The notes under the pieces are model-generated. The model saw only the letters and a program-made list of their open reading frames with translations. It made no database searches and was not told where the DNA came from. Source: an uncultured Roseicyclus sp. (GTDB lineage: Bacteria > Pseudomonadota > Alphaproteobacteria > Rhodobacterales > Rhodobacteraceae). From it: a stretch of DNA of 64,000 nucleotides. How positions within the stretch are numbered: the stretch's first letter is position 1; every line of letters starts with the position of its first letter. Where the stretch lies: positions 310,001 to 374,000 of the forward strand of contig CANLLF010000001.1 in NCBI GenBank assembly GCA_947491935.1, in the 5' to 3' direction. Made by a program: the position numbers and the translations under genes. Positions 25,390 through 33,854 of this stretch are shown in pieces.

Positions 25390-26876
25390 GAAGCCGCCTT
25401 GTCTTCGGTCAGGCCGTAAGCCGCGCGCATCAGGGTTTCCTCATCGGCCTCGGCGGCGTCGATGACGTCGACCACACGCCCGTTGAAGATCACCACGGCG
25501 CGGTCGCAGGCTAGCGGCACCTCTTCCAGCTCGGACGTGTAGAAAAGCACTGCCGCCCCCTGATCCGCCAATTCGCGAACCAGCGGATAGATCTGCCGTT
25601 TGGTGCGGACGTCGATGCCGCGCGTGGGATCGAAAAGGAGCAATGTCTCCACCCCATGGGCCAGCCAACGCCCGATGGTCACCTTCTGCTGGTTGCCGCC
25701 GGACAGGCGCTGCACCTCACCCTTGGCGCGTGTGTCGATCTGCAGCTTGTCGATGGCATGGCCCACCCGCTCGCGCTCGTGGCGCGTCTTCAATGGCCCC
25801 CAAGATCCGGCGCGCGCGGAGAACGGCAGCGCGATGTTTTCGTGGACCGAGCGTTCGCGTAGCAATGCCTCGGCCCGATCACCGGGCACAAAGGTCAGGC
25901 CCGCTGCAATGGCGTCGGCAGGGTGGCCGAAGCTGACGGGCGCGCCGTCCACCTCGAATGCGCCGCCGGTGGGTTTGCGGAACCCCGCAAGGACATCGAA
26001 CACCTCGTCCTGCCCCTGCCCTTCCAACGCGACCACGCCCAGAACCTCACCGGGATAAAGATCAAACGACACATCCGTAACCTTCGGGGCCACGGCCAGG
26101 CCGCGCGCCCGGATCCGCGGTATGCCTTCGTTCGTGCGGGCGGTGCCGGTCTCCCTGGCGCCAAGGTCGATCTTCGCCCCAAGCATCATCTCGACCACGC
26201 GATTCTCGACGCCGGGCTCGATCTTCAGATCACCTACGCTGCGGCCATCGCGCAGAACGGTCGCACTGTCACACAGCTCGGAGATTTCCGTGAACCGATG
26301 CGAGATATAGATCACGCCGCGTCCCTCATCAGCCTGCGCGCGCACAACCCTCAGAACATTTTCAACCAGATCCGTGGGCAATGCGGCGGTCATTTCATCA
26401 AGAAGCAACACGTCAGGCTCAGCCGCCAAAGCGCGGGCGAGATCAAGGATACGAAGCGTTGCCAGCGGCAGATCGGCAATCATGTGGTCGAGGCGAAGGC
26501 CGTCGACTCCCAAGTCGTTAACCCAGTTAAGACATGGATCCACCGGCGTGTCGCCAAGGCGCAGATTGTCCGCCACGTCGAGATCGGGGATCAGCGACGG
26601 CTCCTGATAGACCGGCACAAGGCCGGATCGGCGGGCCTGGGCAGGTGAGCCGACACGCGCCTCCGTTCCCCGGATCAGGACCTTACCGCTGTCGGGCCGC
26701 AGGGCCCCTGTGAGGATTTTCACGAAGGTGGATTTGCCTGCACCGTTGGCGCCCATAAGCGCAACAACCTCGCCCCGCGCCACGTGAAGGCTCGCGTCGC
26801 TCAGCGCCTTGACCGCGCCAAAACTCTTGGCGATTCCGCTCGCATCAAGCAAGCTCTCGCGCTGCACCTCGTCCAT
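25386..26876 (-). CDS. Sugar ABC transporter ATP-binding protein (two NBDs, RbsA-like)
   Basis: A 496-residue tandem ATPase of the carbohydrate-uptake-2 class. The first NBD has Walker A GANGAGKST (42-50) and Walker B LLLDE (157-161), but its signature region (PLATLRILDLARAL, about 137-150) lacks LSGGQ. The second NBD keeps LSGGNQQ but has no proper Walker A, and its Walker B reads LLLFDPTRGID, without the catalytic glutamate. Such asymmetry is partly normal in RbsA proteins, though the first signature is unusually degenerate. It powers the importer formed with the two permeases and the binding protein. Confidence 0.9.
   Translation of the reverse strand: MDEVQRESLLDASGIAKSFGAVKALSDASLHVARGEVVALMGANGAGKSTFVKILTGALRPDSGKVLIRGTEARVGSPAQARRSGLVPVYQEPSLIPDLDVADNLRLGDTPVDPCLNWVNDLGVDGLRLDHMIADLPLATLRILDLARALAAEPDVLLLDEMTAALPTDLVENVLRVVRAQADEGRGVIYISHRFTEISELCDSATVLRDGRSVGDLKIEPGVENRVVEMMLGAKIDLGARETGTARTNEGIPRIRARGLAVAPKVTDVSFDLYPGEVLGVVALEGQGQDEVFDVLAGFRKPTGGAFEVDGAPVSFGHPADAIAAGLTFVPGDRAEALLRERSVHENIALPFSARAGSWGPLKTRHERERVGHAIDKLQIDTRAKGEVQRLSGGNQQKVTIGRWLAHGVETLLLFDPTRGIDVRTKRQIYPLVRELADQGAAVLFYTSELEEVPLACDRAVVIFNGRVVDVIDAAEADEETLMRAAYGLTEDKAAS
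26517..26532 (+). repeat. GTTAA-N4-GTTAA motif, copy 6
   Basis: GTTAACCCAGTTAAGA within the ATPase gene reads Leu-Asn-Trp-Val-Asn on the minus strand. Confidence 0.55.
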
Positions 26877-26909
26877 GACGCCCCTGATTTTCCTGGGATA
26901 TTTCGGGAT

Positions 26910-26936
26910 CTGCCCCCCGCACCGGGCGGAGGGCAG
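26910..26936 (-). terminator. Hairpin between binding-protein and ATPase genes
   Basis: CTGCCCCCCGC pairs with GCGGAGGGCAG (10 of 11 pairs) around a 5-base loop, 14 bp after the binding-protein stop. With no T-run, it is best read as an mRNA-stabilising or partial-termination hairpin that keeps binding-protein levels above those of the membrane parts. Confidence 0.5.
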
Positions 26937-26950
26937 TATGGCTCAGATCA

Positions 26951-27967
26951 TCAGCCTTCGCAGGCGATGATGTCTTCCATGGAGTAGTCCGTCCAACCCG
27001 GCACGGTAACGGAAACGGGCCATTCGGGATCAAGGTTGGGATTCTGGGCCGCCTCGATCGTGGCGCGCCCGTCTTCGGTGGTGTTCTCCCAAAGGACCGG
27101 ATCGACCAGCACCGTGGTGTCTTCCGGCGCATTACCGTTCAGGATGTCCACCGCCAGCGCGATGCCCGCCCCCCCGACAGAGCCGGGGTTTGTCACCGCC
27201 GCACCGGACAGGCCCTCAACCGTCGACAGATACTCGACAAATCCGGCATTGTCCGCGCCAACAATCGGCACAAGCGGTGCGCCGGATTCGGTGAAGGCAT
27301 CCACGATCACATTGTCGATCCCGCTGGTCCAGACGCCATCAAACGGGATGCCCGTGGCCAGGAAATCAAACATCTGCTGCTTCCCCTGGTCCTGTTGCCA
27401 GCCGGTGAAGACTTCGTGAATGACGTTGATATTTGGGTATTCGGCCAAGGCCCGCTGAAAGCCGTTGTCACGGTCGGTATCGGCCGACACACCCGCAATG
27501 CCGCGCATGTAGACCACATCACCTTCGCCACCCAATTGCTCGAACAGCCATCGCGCGCCGAGATACGCGTATTCCTCCTGGTTGTTCGACAGGATATAGG
27601 CCCCCTCTGCCGTCACGCCCGCATCCACGGCCACCACGACGATGCCCGCCTCAATCGCGGCATCAAGTGCGGAGTTCAGAGCGTCGGGGTTGGCCGGGTT
27701 CAGCACGATCGCATCCACGCCCGCCTCGATCAGGTTGTTGAGGTCCTCAAGCTGGCCGGCCGCATCGGTGTTGCGGTGCGCGACGATCAGGTTTTCCACG
27801 TCGCCCTCAGCCGCCGCCTGAGCGCGCATCGCGCAGATCATCTGCTCACGCCAACCATTGCCCTGAACGGTATTCGACACGCCGATTGTATACGCGTTGT
27901 GCCCGTCCGCATAAGCCGCGGGCGCCAGCATCGCGAGTGCCGCTGCCGTTGTAAGTAGTTTCTTCAT
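26951..27967 (-). CDS. Periplasmic sugar-binding protein of ABC importer
   Basis: A 338-residue type-1 periplasmic binding protein (RbsB/MocB class). A Sec signal peptide covers about residues 1-20 (MKKLLTTAAALAMLAPAAYA, cut before DGH). The mature start YTIGVSNTVQGNGWREQM and the later VDAIVLNPANPDALN fit sugar-binding relatives. GGGAGG precedes the start. It is encoded first in the transporter block, directly after the isomerase gene. The ligand is unknown; neighbours suggest a sugar, cyclitol or their methyl or amino derivative. Confidence 0.9.
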   Translation of the reverse strand: MKKLLTTAAALAMLAPAAYADGHNAYTIGVSNTVQGNGWREQMICAMRAQAAAEGDVENLIVAHRNTDAAGQLEDLNNLIEAGVDAIVLNPANPDALNSALDAAIEAGIVVVAVDAGVTAEGAYILSNNQEEYAYLGARWLFEQLGGEGDVVYMRGIAGVSADTDRDNGFQRALAEYPNINVIHEVFTGWQQDQGKQQMFDFLATGIPFDGVWTSGIDNVIVDAFTESGAPLVPIVGADNAGFVEYLSTVEGLSGAAVTNPGSVGGAGIALAVDILNGNAPEDTTVLVDPVLWENTTEDGRATIEAAQNPNLDPEWPVSVTVPGWTDYSMEDIIACEG

Positions 27968-28020
27968 GGGTAGTCCTCCCTTGGAGTTTTATAAAAGATT
28001 ACAGGAGCTTGGCGCTCTCT

Positions 28021-28935
28021 TTACTTGATATACGGTTGCAAAACGTCCCGGGCGAGGCAGAAGCCCCGCTTCACCTTCTCGTCCGTGCCCTCAAAGTCCC
28101 GATCCTCATGTTCGATGATGACCGGGCCATCGTATCCCACGCGGTAAAGACCGCTGAAAAAGTCGCTCCAATCCACGTCACCGAGGCCGCAGAGCCGCGG
28201 GATCTGCCAGCCCATCCCGGTCGACATCGTGCCGTTTTCATAAAGGCCGTCCCGGTCGACCATCACATCCTTGGCATGAACATGGGCCATCTGGCCGCCG
28301 AACTCCTTGATGAACCGGGTCTGATCGATGAATTGCCAGATCAGGTGGGAAGGGTCGAAATTCATCCCCACAGCCTCCCCCCATTGCTCGAAGAGCCGCC
28401 GCCAAATCTTTGGCGAATAAGCGATATTGTGCCCGCCCGGCCATTCATCGTAGCTGAAGATCATCGGGCAGTTTTCAAAGCACAGCCGCACGCCTGAGGC
28501 CTGGGCATGGGCCACGATGGGGTTGAAGATTTCAATCGCCCGGCCCCAGTTTTCATCGACGGTCAGGCGGCGATCTCCTCCGACGAAGGTGTTAACGACA
28601 TTGACCCCCATGACACCCGCCGCCGTGATCACCTTCATCAAATGGCCGATCACTTCATCCCGATGCTCGGCGTCGGCATGCAGGGGATTGGGGTAATAGC
28701 CAAGACCAGAGATGCGGATGCCGCGTTCGACTAAACCGTCGGCAATCTCGGCACCCTGTGCTGCGGTCAAACCGTCTACGTTGATATGGGACGTGCCGGC
28801 ATAGCGCCGTGCCTCACCGCCCAATGTCGGCCAACAGGCCACTTCCATCGCGGAAAAACCGTTCTTGCCAGCCCAATCGGCCACCTCCATCAGGTCGGTG
28901 TCCTCGAACGGTGCAGTCAATATCCCGAGCTGCAT
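28021..28935 (-). CDS. Sugar isomerase/epimerase-like TIM barrel (IolE/MocC class)
   Basis: A 304-residue AP-endonuclease-2/xylose-isomerase-like TIM barrel. Metal ligands are recognisable: the Glu of LCFENCP, the Asp and His of NFDPSH, the His of HVHAKD and the Glu of IIEHED. Relatives include inosose dehydratase (IolE), MocC and keto-sugar epimerases. It lies 1 bp from the MocA-like dehydrogenase gene and before the binding-protein gene, so it likely acts on the ketone made by the dehydrogenase. Confidence 0.85.
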   Translation of the reverse strand: MQLGILTAPFEDTDLMEVADWAGKNGFSAMEVACWPTLGGEARRYAGTSHINVDGLTAAQGAEIADGLVERGIRISGLGYYPNPLHADAEHRDEVIGHLMKVITAAGVMGVNVVNTFVGGDRRLTVDENWGRAIEIFNPIVAHAQASGVRLCFENCPMIFSYDEWPGGHNIAYSPKIWRRLFEQWGEAVGMNFDPSHLIWQFIDQTRFIKEFGGQMAHVHAKDVMVDRDGLYENGTMSTGMGWQIPRLCGLGDVDWSDFFSGLYRVGYDGPVIIEHEDRDFEGTDEKVKRGFCLARDVLQPYIK

Positions 28936-28936
28936 C

Positions 28937-30097
28937 TCAACCCCCCACTTCGTCCAATCTGACCCAGTGCTCTTCTCGCGCCGACATCACCACCGCGTCG
29001 CAAAACCGCATCTCATAATGACCGTCCTCAAACGTCGCCCAAGTGCTTTCCGGTTGGCGCGTACCCGCTTCAACATCGGCGTATACCGCTCTGAAAAAGT
29101 TGAAAAAACTGTCGGCAAAGCCTTCCACATGCCCCGGCGGCAATGTCGCGGCAGCCGTGCCGGTGCTGTTCATCAAGGTGAAGTCGCGCATCAGCGTCTC
29201 GTTCGCCTTGTCGCGATGGCCGACAAACAAATGATCCGGCGTTTCACTGTCCCAGGCCGCGCTGGCCCTGGACCCCGCCACATCCCATTGCAGGGAGTTC
29301 TTGCGGCCCATATTGATCTGGCTGGTGCTCATCATGCCCCGCACACCGCCTGGATATCGGATGACGATCATGGCGGCGTCATCGGTATCGATCTCGACAC
29401 GTTCGGTGGCGCCGGCGGCACTTGAAAACGTTTCAACCGGTCCCAAGGGCTTTTCCCGTTCCGGGATAAACGTCGCCAGTTCGGCCATGACCGCCTCGGC
29501 CTTAAGCCCGGTCACAAAGCTGGTCAGGTCCACCCAATGGGTGCCGATATCGCCAACCGAGCGCAGCGCGCCGCCCATCTCGGATTGCAAACGCCAGTTC
29601 CAGTCGGTGGGTTTGGCCAACCAATCCTGATGGTAGTGACCTGTAATGAAACGGATGTCCCCCAGGTCCCCCGCCTTCACCATCCCGTGGACCTGTTGGT
29701 TGAGGGGGTAAAACCGGATGTTGTAGCACACAGCGGCGACCCTGCCCGATGCGCGGGCGATCTCCACCATCTCCGCGCTTTCCGCACTGGTCATCGCCAG
29801 CGGCTTTTCGCAGATCACGTGTTTGCCCGCCTGCAGGATTGCCTTCACCTGCCCATAATGTGCGTGGTTGGGTGAGGTGACGTGAACGACGTCGACGCTC
29901 TCGTCAGCCAGAAGGTCAGCCAGATCGGAATAGGCCTTGGCCACGCCCATCTCGGCCGCACGCGCAGCGCCACGTCCGGCAGAGGAGCCCAATACGCCCC
30001 GCACCTGAACGCCCAACCGGCGGAGCGCTTGGGTGTGGACCGTCCCGATGAAGCCAGTGCCGATAACGGCGGCACCGATGCGAGCAAAATCCGTCAT
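28937..30097 (-). CDS. Gfo/Idh/MocA-family oxidoreductase (4)
   Basis: A 386-residue NAD(P)-dependent dehydrogenase with a canonical VIGTGFIG (11-18) and EKP (97-99), and a full-length C-terminal domain. It is the second gene of the minus-strand operon, 12 bp after the SDR gene. Relatives include myo-inositol dehydrogenases, MocA and glucose-fructose oxidoreductases. Compared with the three family members at the operon's far end it is the most canonical, so it may catalyse the first oxidation. Confidence 0.87.
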   Translation of the reverse strand: MTDFARIGAAVIGTGFIGTVHTQALRRLGVQVRGVLGSSAGRGAARAAEMGVAKAYSDLADLLADESVDVVHVTSPNHAHYGQVKAILQAGKHVICEKPLAMTSAESAEMVEIARASGRVAAVCYNIRFYPLNQQVHGMVKAGDLGDIRFITGHYHQDWLAKPTDWNWRLQSEMGGALRSVGDIGTHWVDLTSFVTGLKAEAVMAELATFIPEREKPLGPVETFSSAAGATERVEIDTDDAAMIVIRYPGGVRGMMSTSQINMGRKNSLQWDVAGSRASAAWDSETPDHLFVGHRDKANETLMRDFTLMNSTGTAAATLPPGHVEGFADSFFNFFRAVYADVEAGTRQPESTWATFEDGHYEMRFCDAVVMSAREEHWVRLDEVGG

Positions 30098-30109
30098 GGG
30101 CCGGTTCCT

Positions 30110-30832
30110 TCAAACAACGGAATATCCCCCATCAACCGGAATGGTAACGCCGGTCACGAAGTTCGCGGAATCGCTGGCCAAAAACATTGCCGTCCCCACG
30201 ATATCCACAGGTTGTCCCCAACGCCGCATTGGTGTTCGCGCCTCAACACCTTTCACGAAATCCGGGTCTTGGCGGGCGCGAGCGGATTGATCCGTCACAA
30301 TGAACCCGGGCGCGATCGCATTCACACGAATCCCATCGCTGGCCCAAGCGATAGCAAGGGATTTGGTCATCTGCTCCACTCCGGCCTTGCTGGCGCCATA
30401 GGCCGGGTTCCTGGGGCTTCCAAACCTTGCATACATGGACGCAACATTGATCACTGCGCCATTCCGAAGCGCGTCATGAAACGCCTCGGCGCAGCGTAGA
30501 GAACCCACGAGATTCACGTTCAAAACATGGGAGAAGAACTCAGGATCCATTTCCTCACCGCGTCGGGTGATTGCGGCGCAATTCACAAGAACATCAAGGC
30601 GTTGCGTCCCTCTGGAAAAGGCACGAACGGCTTCGGTATCGGTCACATCAAGCTGCGCATAATCGAACCGTGTTGCATCTTCGGCCGCCGGCTCGGTCTC
30701 GATTCCCGTGATCCGAACACGGGCGCCGGCATCCTGAAACGCCCGCGCAATCGCCGCACCGATCCCGCCACGGCTGGCACCGACAACCAGAACCTCCGCC
30801 CCGGTAAAATCGTGATGCAAGGTCGCGGTCAT
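30110..30832 (-). CDS. SDR-family oxidoreductase (1)
   Basis: A 240-residue short-chain dehydrogenase, first gene of the large operon. The cofactor motif is GASRGGIG (18-25) and the catalytic triad Ser132, Tyr145 and Lys149 (YGASK) is intact; the C-terminus ends in the usual VDGGYSVV. The ATG at 30832 is chosen because the longer frame would run across the operators and into the divergent LacI gene. It probably oxidises or reduces a polyol carbon in the pathway. Confidence 0.87.
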   Translation of the reverse strand: MTATLHHDFTGAEVLVVGASRGGIGAAIARAFQDAGARVRITGIETEPAAEDATRFDYAQLDVTDTEAVRAFSRGTQRLDVLVNCAAITRRGEEMDPEFFSHVLNVNLVGSLRCAEAFHDALRNGAVINVASMYARFGSPRNPAYGASKAGVEQMTKSLAIAWASDGIRVNAIAPGFIVTDQSARARQDPDFVKGVEARTPMRRWGQPVDIVGTAMFLASDSANFVTGVTIPVDGGYSVV

Positions 30833-30877
30833 CCCGCCAACCCCTCTCTCCTGCCATGGCGCATCCCAGCCCCTCCC

Positions 30878-30891
30878 TGTAATCGATTTCA
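30878..30891 (+). promoter_or_regulatory. LacI-family operator, copy A
   Basis: TGTAATCGATTTCA is a near-palindrome centred on ATCGAT with the CG centre typical of LacI-family sites. It lies 46 bp upstream of the SDR start. Confidence 0.7.
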
Positions 30892-30920
30892 TATACCGAA
30901 AAATTGTTCTTTGCGCGTTT

Positions 30921-30934
30921 TGAAATCGATTACA
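30921..30934 (-). promoter_or_regulatory. LacI-family operator, copy B (exact inverse)
   Basis: TGAAATCGATTACA is the exact reverse complement of copy A, 43 bp away centre to centre (about four helical turns), and 60 bp upstream of the lacI-type start. Together they could control both divergent genes by looping. Confidence 0.7.
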
Positions 30935-30994
30935 TACTCCAACCGGGAAGAGATTCGAGTCAACCCGCGATTTGACGAAACAGTCAGAGGTTCC

Positions 30995-32026
30995 GTGGCC
31001 CCGAAAGCAGCAACCATTCAAGATGTGGCCCAAGCCGCGAAAGTATCGACCGCGACGGTCAGTCGCGCATTGTCGAACCCCGATCTGTTGTCCGAGCGGA
31101 CCCGTGCGCAGGTAATGGAGGCGATCAAGACCACCGGATACCGGGTAAATCTGGCGGCACGAAATCTGCGAATGCAGCGCGCGGGTGCGGTTCTGATATT
31201 GGTTCCGAACCTTGGCAAACCCTTCTACTCCACGATTCTCCGCGGCATTTCGGACGGGTTTGCGCGCACCGACTATGCCGTTCTGATCTCGGACACCGAA
31301 AACCGTCCGCTCGCCGATGGAGAATTGGTGGGCAACTTTCTGGACGGGCGCATCGATGGCATCGTCTCGCTTGATGGCGGGATCAGCCCCGCGGCCCTGG
31401 ACCAATGCCGGCACCACAACGTCGATGGCCGCATCGTATTTGCCTGCGAATGGGTGGATGGTTACGCCTTCCCATCGATCCAGTCCGACAATGCCGAGGG
31501 CGCGCGGCTGGCGATCCGGCACCTCTACGATCTGGGCCATCGCAAAATTGCCCATGTCACAGGGCCCCGCGGCAATGTGCTGACCGAGATCCGCCGCCGC
31601 GGCATGTTGGAGGAGCGGAGCCGCCTTCACCTGCCCGCCCGAGGGGATTGGATCATTCGCGGTGATTTCTCGTTGAAATCCGGGCACGACGCCGCCGTTT
31701 CGATCCTGGCGATGGATCCGGAAGATCGTCCGACAGCCGTATTCTGCGCCGCGGACATGGTCGCGTTTGGCCTGATCGCGGGGCTGAGTGCCGGCGGCCT
31801 TGAGGTGCCTGGCGATATCTCCGTCGTCGGATTTGACGATATCGACATGGCCGAAAGCTATGTGCCCGCGCTGACGACAATTCGCCAGGATCGAATGCGG
31901 CTGGGGCAGACCGCGGCTGCGCGCCTTCTGGAGCGTCTCGGCTCCGGCCCTGTGCCCGAGCCACAGGAGGAGCTGCTGCCGGTGGAACTTATCGTTCGGG
32001 ACAGCACGGCGCGGATCGCCAGCTAA
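30995..32026 (+). CDS. LacI-family transcriptional regulator (1)
   Basis: A 343-residue repressor. The HTH is IQDVAQAAKVSTATVSRALSNP (about residues 8-29), followed by the hinge helix (AARNLRMQRAGAV) and a sugar-binding domain of the periplasmic-binding-protein fold. The GTG at 30995 preceded by AGAGG is preferred because it gives the standard short N-terminus. It is divergent from the SDR/ABC operon and shares the operators at 30878 and 30921, so it very likely controls that operon and itself. Confidence 0.9.
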   Translation: MAPKAATIQDVAQAAKVSTATVSRALSNPDLLSERTRAQVMEAIKTTGYRVNLAARNLRMQRAGAVLILVPNLGKPFYSTILRGISDGFARTDYAVLISDTENRPLADGELVGNFLDGRIDGIVSLDGGISPAALDQCRHHNVDGRIVFACEWVDGYAFPSIQSDNAEGARLAIRHLYDLGHRKIAHVTGPRGNVLTEIRRRGMLEERSRLHLPARGDWIIRGDFSLKSGHDAAVSILAMDPEDRPTAVFCAADMVAFGLIAGLSAGGLEVPGDISVVGFDDIDMAESYVPALTTIRQDRMRLGQTAAARLLERLGSGPVPEPQEELLPVELIVRDSTARIAS

Positions 32027-32031
32027 CCTGG

Positions 32032-32757
32032 TCATGGTGCCGCTCCTGCGATCCACTGTTCAAGATCAAGCGCCGAACCGGTGAGTGGGGCGGAGGCGTC
32101 GGAGAGCATCCACACGACCTGAGCCGCGCAATCCCCGGCGGTGATGAATTGCCCCAAAGGCTGCACCGCCGCCCGCGCATCCATCCAACCGGCCCCATGG
32201 GTCGCGTCTTGCATGGCACGCTCCGTTTCCGTCGCCACCCAGCCAAGGTTAATGCCGTTAACCCTTATCCGATCCGCCATATGGGCCTGTGCCGCGTTTT
32301 TCGTCAGCGTCTGGAGCCCGCCCTTGGTGGCGGCATAAATCGCGAGGTCGGGACCACCGCAATGGGCGTTCATCGACTGGATGTTGACGATGGACCCGGC
32401 CGCCCCACGCCCCTTCAGGTGCCGGATGACCTCTGACATCAGAAAGAACGGCGCGCGCAGGTTCACCGCAATAAGGTGGTCGAACCGCTCGACATCCGCA
32501 TCGGTGAAGGAGGCGCGGGTGGTGATCCCGGCCGCATTCACCAACCCATCGATCCGGCCCGCCCGCTCAAGGGCCTGCGCCATGATTGCGGCCGGAGCAT
32601 CGGGCGCAACAAGATCCGCCTGGATGCCATCCGCCATCGCGTCGCGATCCACGCCCAATACCTCCGCCCCGGCCCTCGTGCAGGCGGCGGCAATCGCAGC
32701 CCCGATGCCCCGTGCGGCACCGGTGACCAGCAGCACTTTGCCCGTCAGGTCGCTCAT
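32032..32757 (-). CDS. SDR-family oxidoreductase (2)
   Basis: A 241-residue short-chain dehydrogenase with GAARGIG (13-19) and the catalytic Ser128, Tyr141 and Lys145 (YAATK). It is the last gene of the desaturase/Rieske/PanB-like operon, overlapping the PanB-like stop by 4 bp, and ends 6 bp from the convergent LacI gene. Confidence 0.87.
   Translation of the reverse strand: MSDLTGKVLLVTGAARGIGAAIAAACTRAGAEVLGVDRDAMADGIQADLVAPDAPAAIMAQALERAGRIDGLVNAAGITTRASFTDADVERFDHLIAVNLRAPFFLMSEVIRHLKGRGAAGSIVNIQSMNAHCGGPDLAIYAATKGGLQTLTKNAAQAHMADRIRVNGINLGWVATETERAMQDATHGAGWMDARAAVQPLGQFITAGDCAAQVVWMLSDASAPLTGSALDLEQWIAGAAP
32248..32263 (+). repeat. GTTAA-N4-GTTAA motif, copy 7
   Basis: GTTAATGCCGTTAACC in the second SDR gene reads Val-Asn-Gly-Ile-Asn on the minus strand. 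It has the same 16 bases as copy 1 in another reading frame. Confidence 0.6.
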
Positions 32758-33545
32758 CCGCCGATCCCGTTCAGAAACGCGTCGAAGGCTCCGTCACGCA
32801 TGGCGACCACATGGTCCTTTGCCGGAAACGCCCCGCTTTGAACATCGGCGGCAAATTCGCGGAACGCCGCCACGCGTTCGTCCTGCAACCGGGCATATTC
32901 AGACGCGAAGTCGCGATAGGCCTTGGCGTGCCGCGGCACGCGGGATTTGCCTTCGCCCAGGATATCCTCGGCGAACACGTATTGCGCGTCACATCCCGCA
33001 CCGGATCCCATCGACCACAGCAAGATGTCCAGTCGCGCAGAAATGGCGGCGGCGACTTCCGCGGGCACAACTTCGATCTCGACGGCAATCGCCCCGGCCT
33101 CCTGATAGCGGCGACAGGCCTCAAAAATCTCGATGGCACCGGCGGCATCACGGCCCTGCGCGCGGTAGCCCATCCATCTGTCCCGCGCGGGAATGATACC
33201 CACATGGCCCACGATGGGAATATGCTCACGCGCGAGGTATTCGACCGTCTGAAACGAGCCCGAGCAATAAAACGCATCCGCTCCGGCCTCCGCCATCGGG
33301 CCACACCAGCGCAGGTAATCCTCGGCCGTACCCGCGCTCAGATGCGTCTGGCCCGTCATCGAAAACACGCCCGGCGCCGCGTCGCGGTAACGCGGATCGG
33401 CCACCAGTTCCGGCGGAACCGACGCAATGTCGATGCCAGCGGCCTCCGCAGCCGCCGCCTCATCCATGGTGAAATACCGCAGCATCGTCATCTGGCGCTG
33501 CCCCTTGGCCGCGCGCAGATCGGCGATGGTGGGCCTTTGCCTCAC
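32754..33545 (-). CDS. PanB-like (ketopantoate hydroxymethyltransferase family) protein
   Basis: A 263-residue TIM barrel of the PEP mutase/PanB superfamily. The middle resembles PanB (IPIVGHVGIIPARDRWMGYRAQGRD, then AIAVEIEVVPAEV and a C-terminal SGAFPAKDH), but the family's GIGAG motif reads MGSGAG and the N-terminal metal and substrate loop is not recognisable. PanB transfers a hydroxymethyl group from methylene-tetrahydrofolate to a 2-oxo acid; this divergent copy may be a 2-oxo acid aldolase or a C1-accepting enzyme. The GTG at 33545 overlaps the Rieske stop. Setting among catabolic genes argues against pantothenate synthesis. Confidence 0.78.
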   Translation of the reverse strand: MRQRPTIADLRAAKGQRQMTMLRYFTMDEAAAAEAAGIDIASVPPELVADPRYRDAAPGVFSMTGQTHLSAGTAEDYLRWCGPMAEAGADAFYCSGSFQTVEYLAREHIPIVGHVGIIPARDRWMGYRAQGRDAAGAIEIFEACRRYQEAGAIAVEIEVVPAEVAAAISARLDILLWSMGSGAGCDAQYVFAEDILGEGKSRVPRHAKAYRDFASEYARLQDERVAAFREFAADVQSGAFPAKDHVVAMRDGAFDAFLNGIGG

Positions 33546-33853
33546 ACCTGCACCTGGATGCGACCTTCGGCGATCCGGGCCGGATAGGTCGTCAGCGCCA
33601 CGCAGGCGGGGGTCCGCAGGGCCGCCCCGGTCTTGTAATTGAACCGGCCGTTGTGTTTCGGACATTCGATTTCGTCGTCAAGCACCAAGCCATCGGCCAG
33701 ATGCACCTGTTCGTGGGTACACAGGCCGTCAGTGCAAAACGGAGTGCCATCCTCGTCGCGATAGACAGCAAAGGTGCGGCCAACATGATCGAAACGGATC
33801 ACGTCTTCCTCCTCGATCTCACCTATGGCGCAAACATCGACCCACTCGCTCAT
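33542..33853 (-). CDS. Rieske [2Fe-2S] ferredoxin (MocE-like)
   Basis: A 103-residue soluble Rieske protein with ligands Cys45-x-His47 (CTH) and Cys64-x2-His67 (CPKH). It is encoded 1 bp after the desaturase gene, the arrangement of the rhizopine genes mocD and mocE, in which the ferredoxin feeds electrons to a di-iron oxygenase. The ATG at 33853 lies right after the desaturase stop. No ferredoxin reductase (MocF counterpart) is in the window, so an unlinked one must serve. Confidence 0.88.
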   Translation of the reverse strand: MSEWVDVCAIGEIEEEDVIRFDHVGRTFAVYRDEDGTPFCTDGLCTHEQVHLADGLVLDDEIECPKHNGRFNYKTGAALRTPACVALTTYPARIAEGRIQVQV

Positions 33854-33854
33854 A

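Noticed and set aside
367-32263. CtrA binding sites as an explanation of the GTTAA pairs
   Set aside because: CtrA sites are TTAA-N7-TTAA in promoters; here the spacing is TTAA-N5-TTAA and all copies are inside genes.
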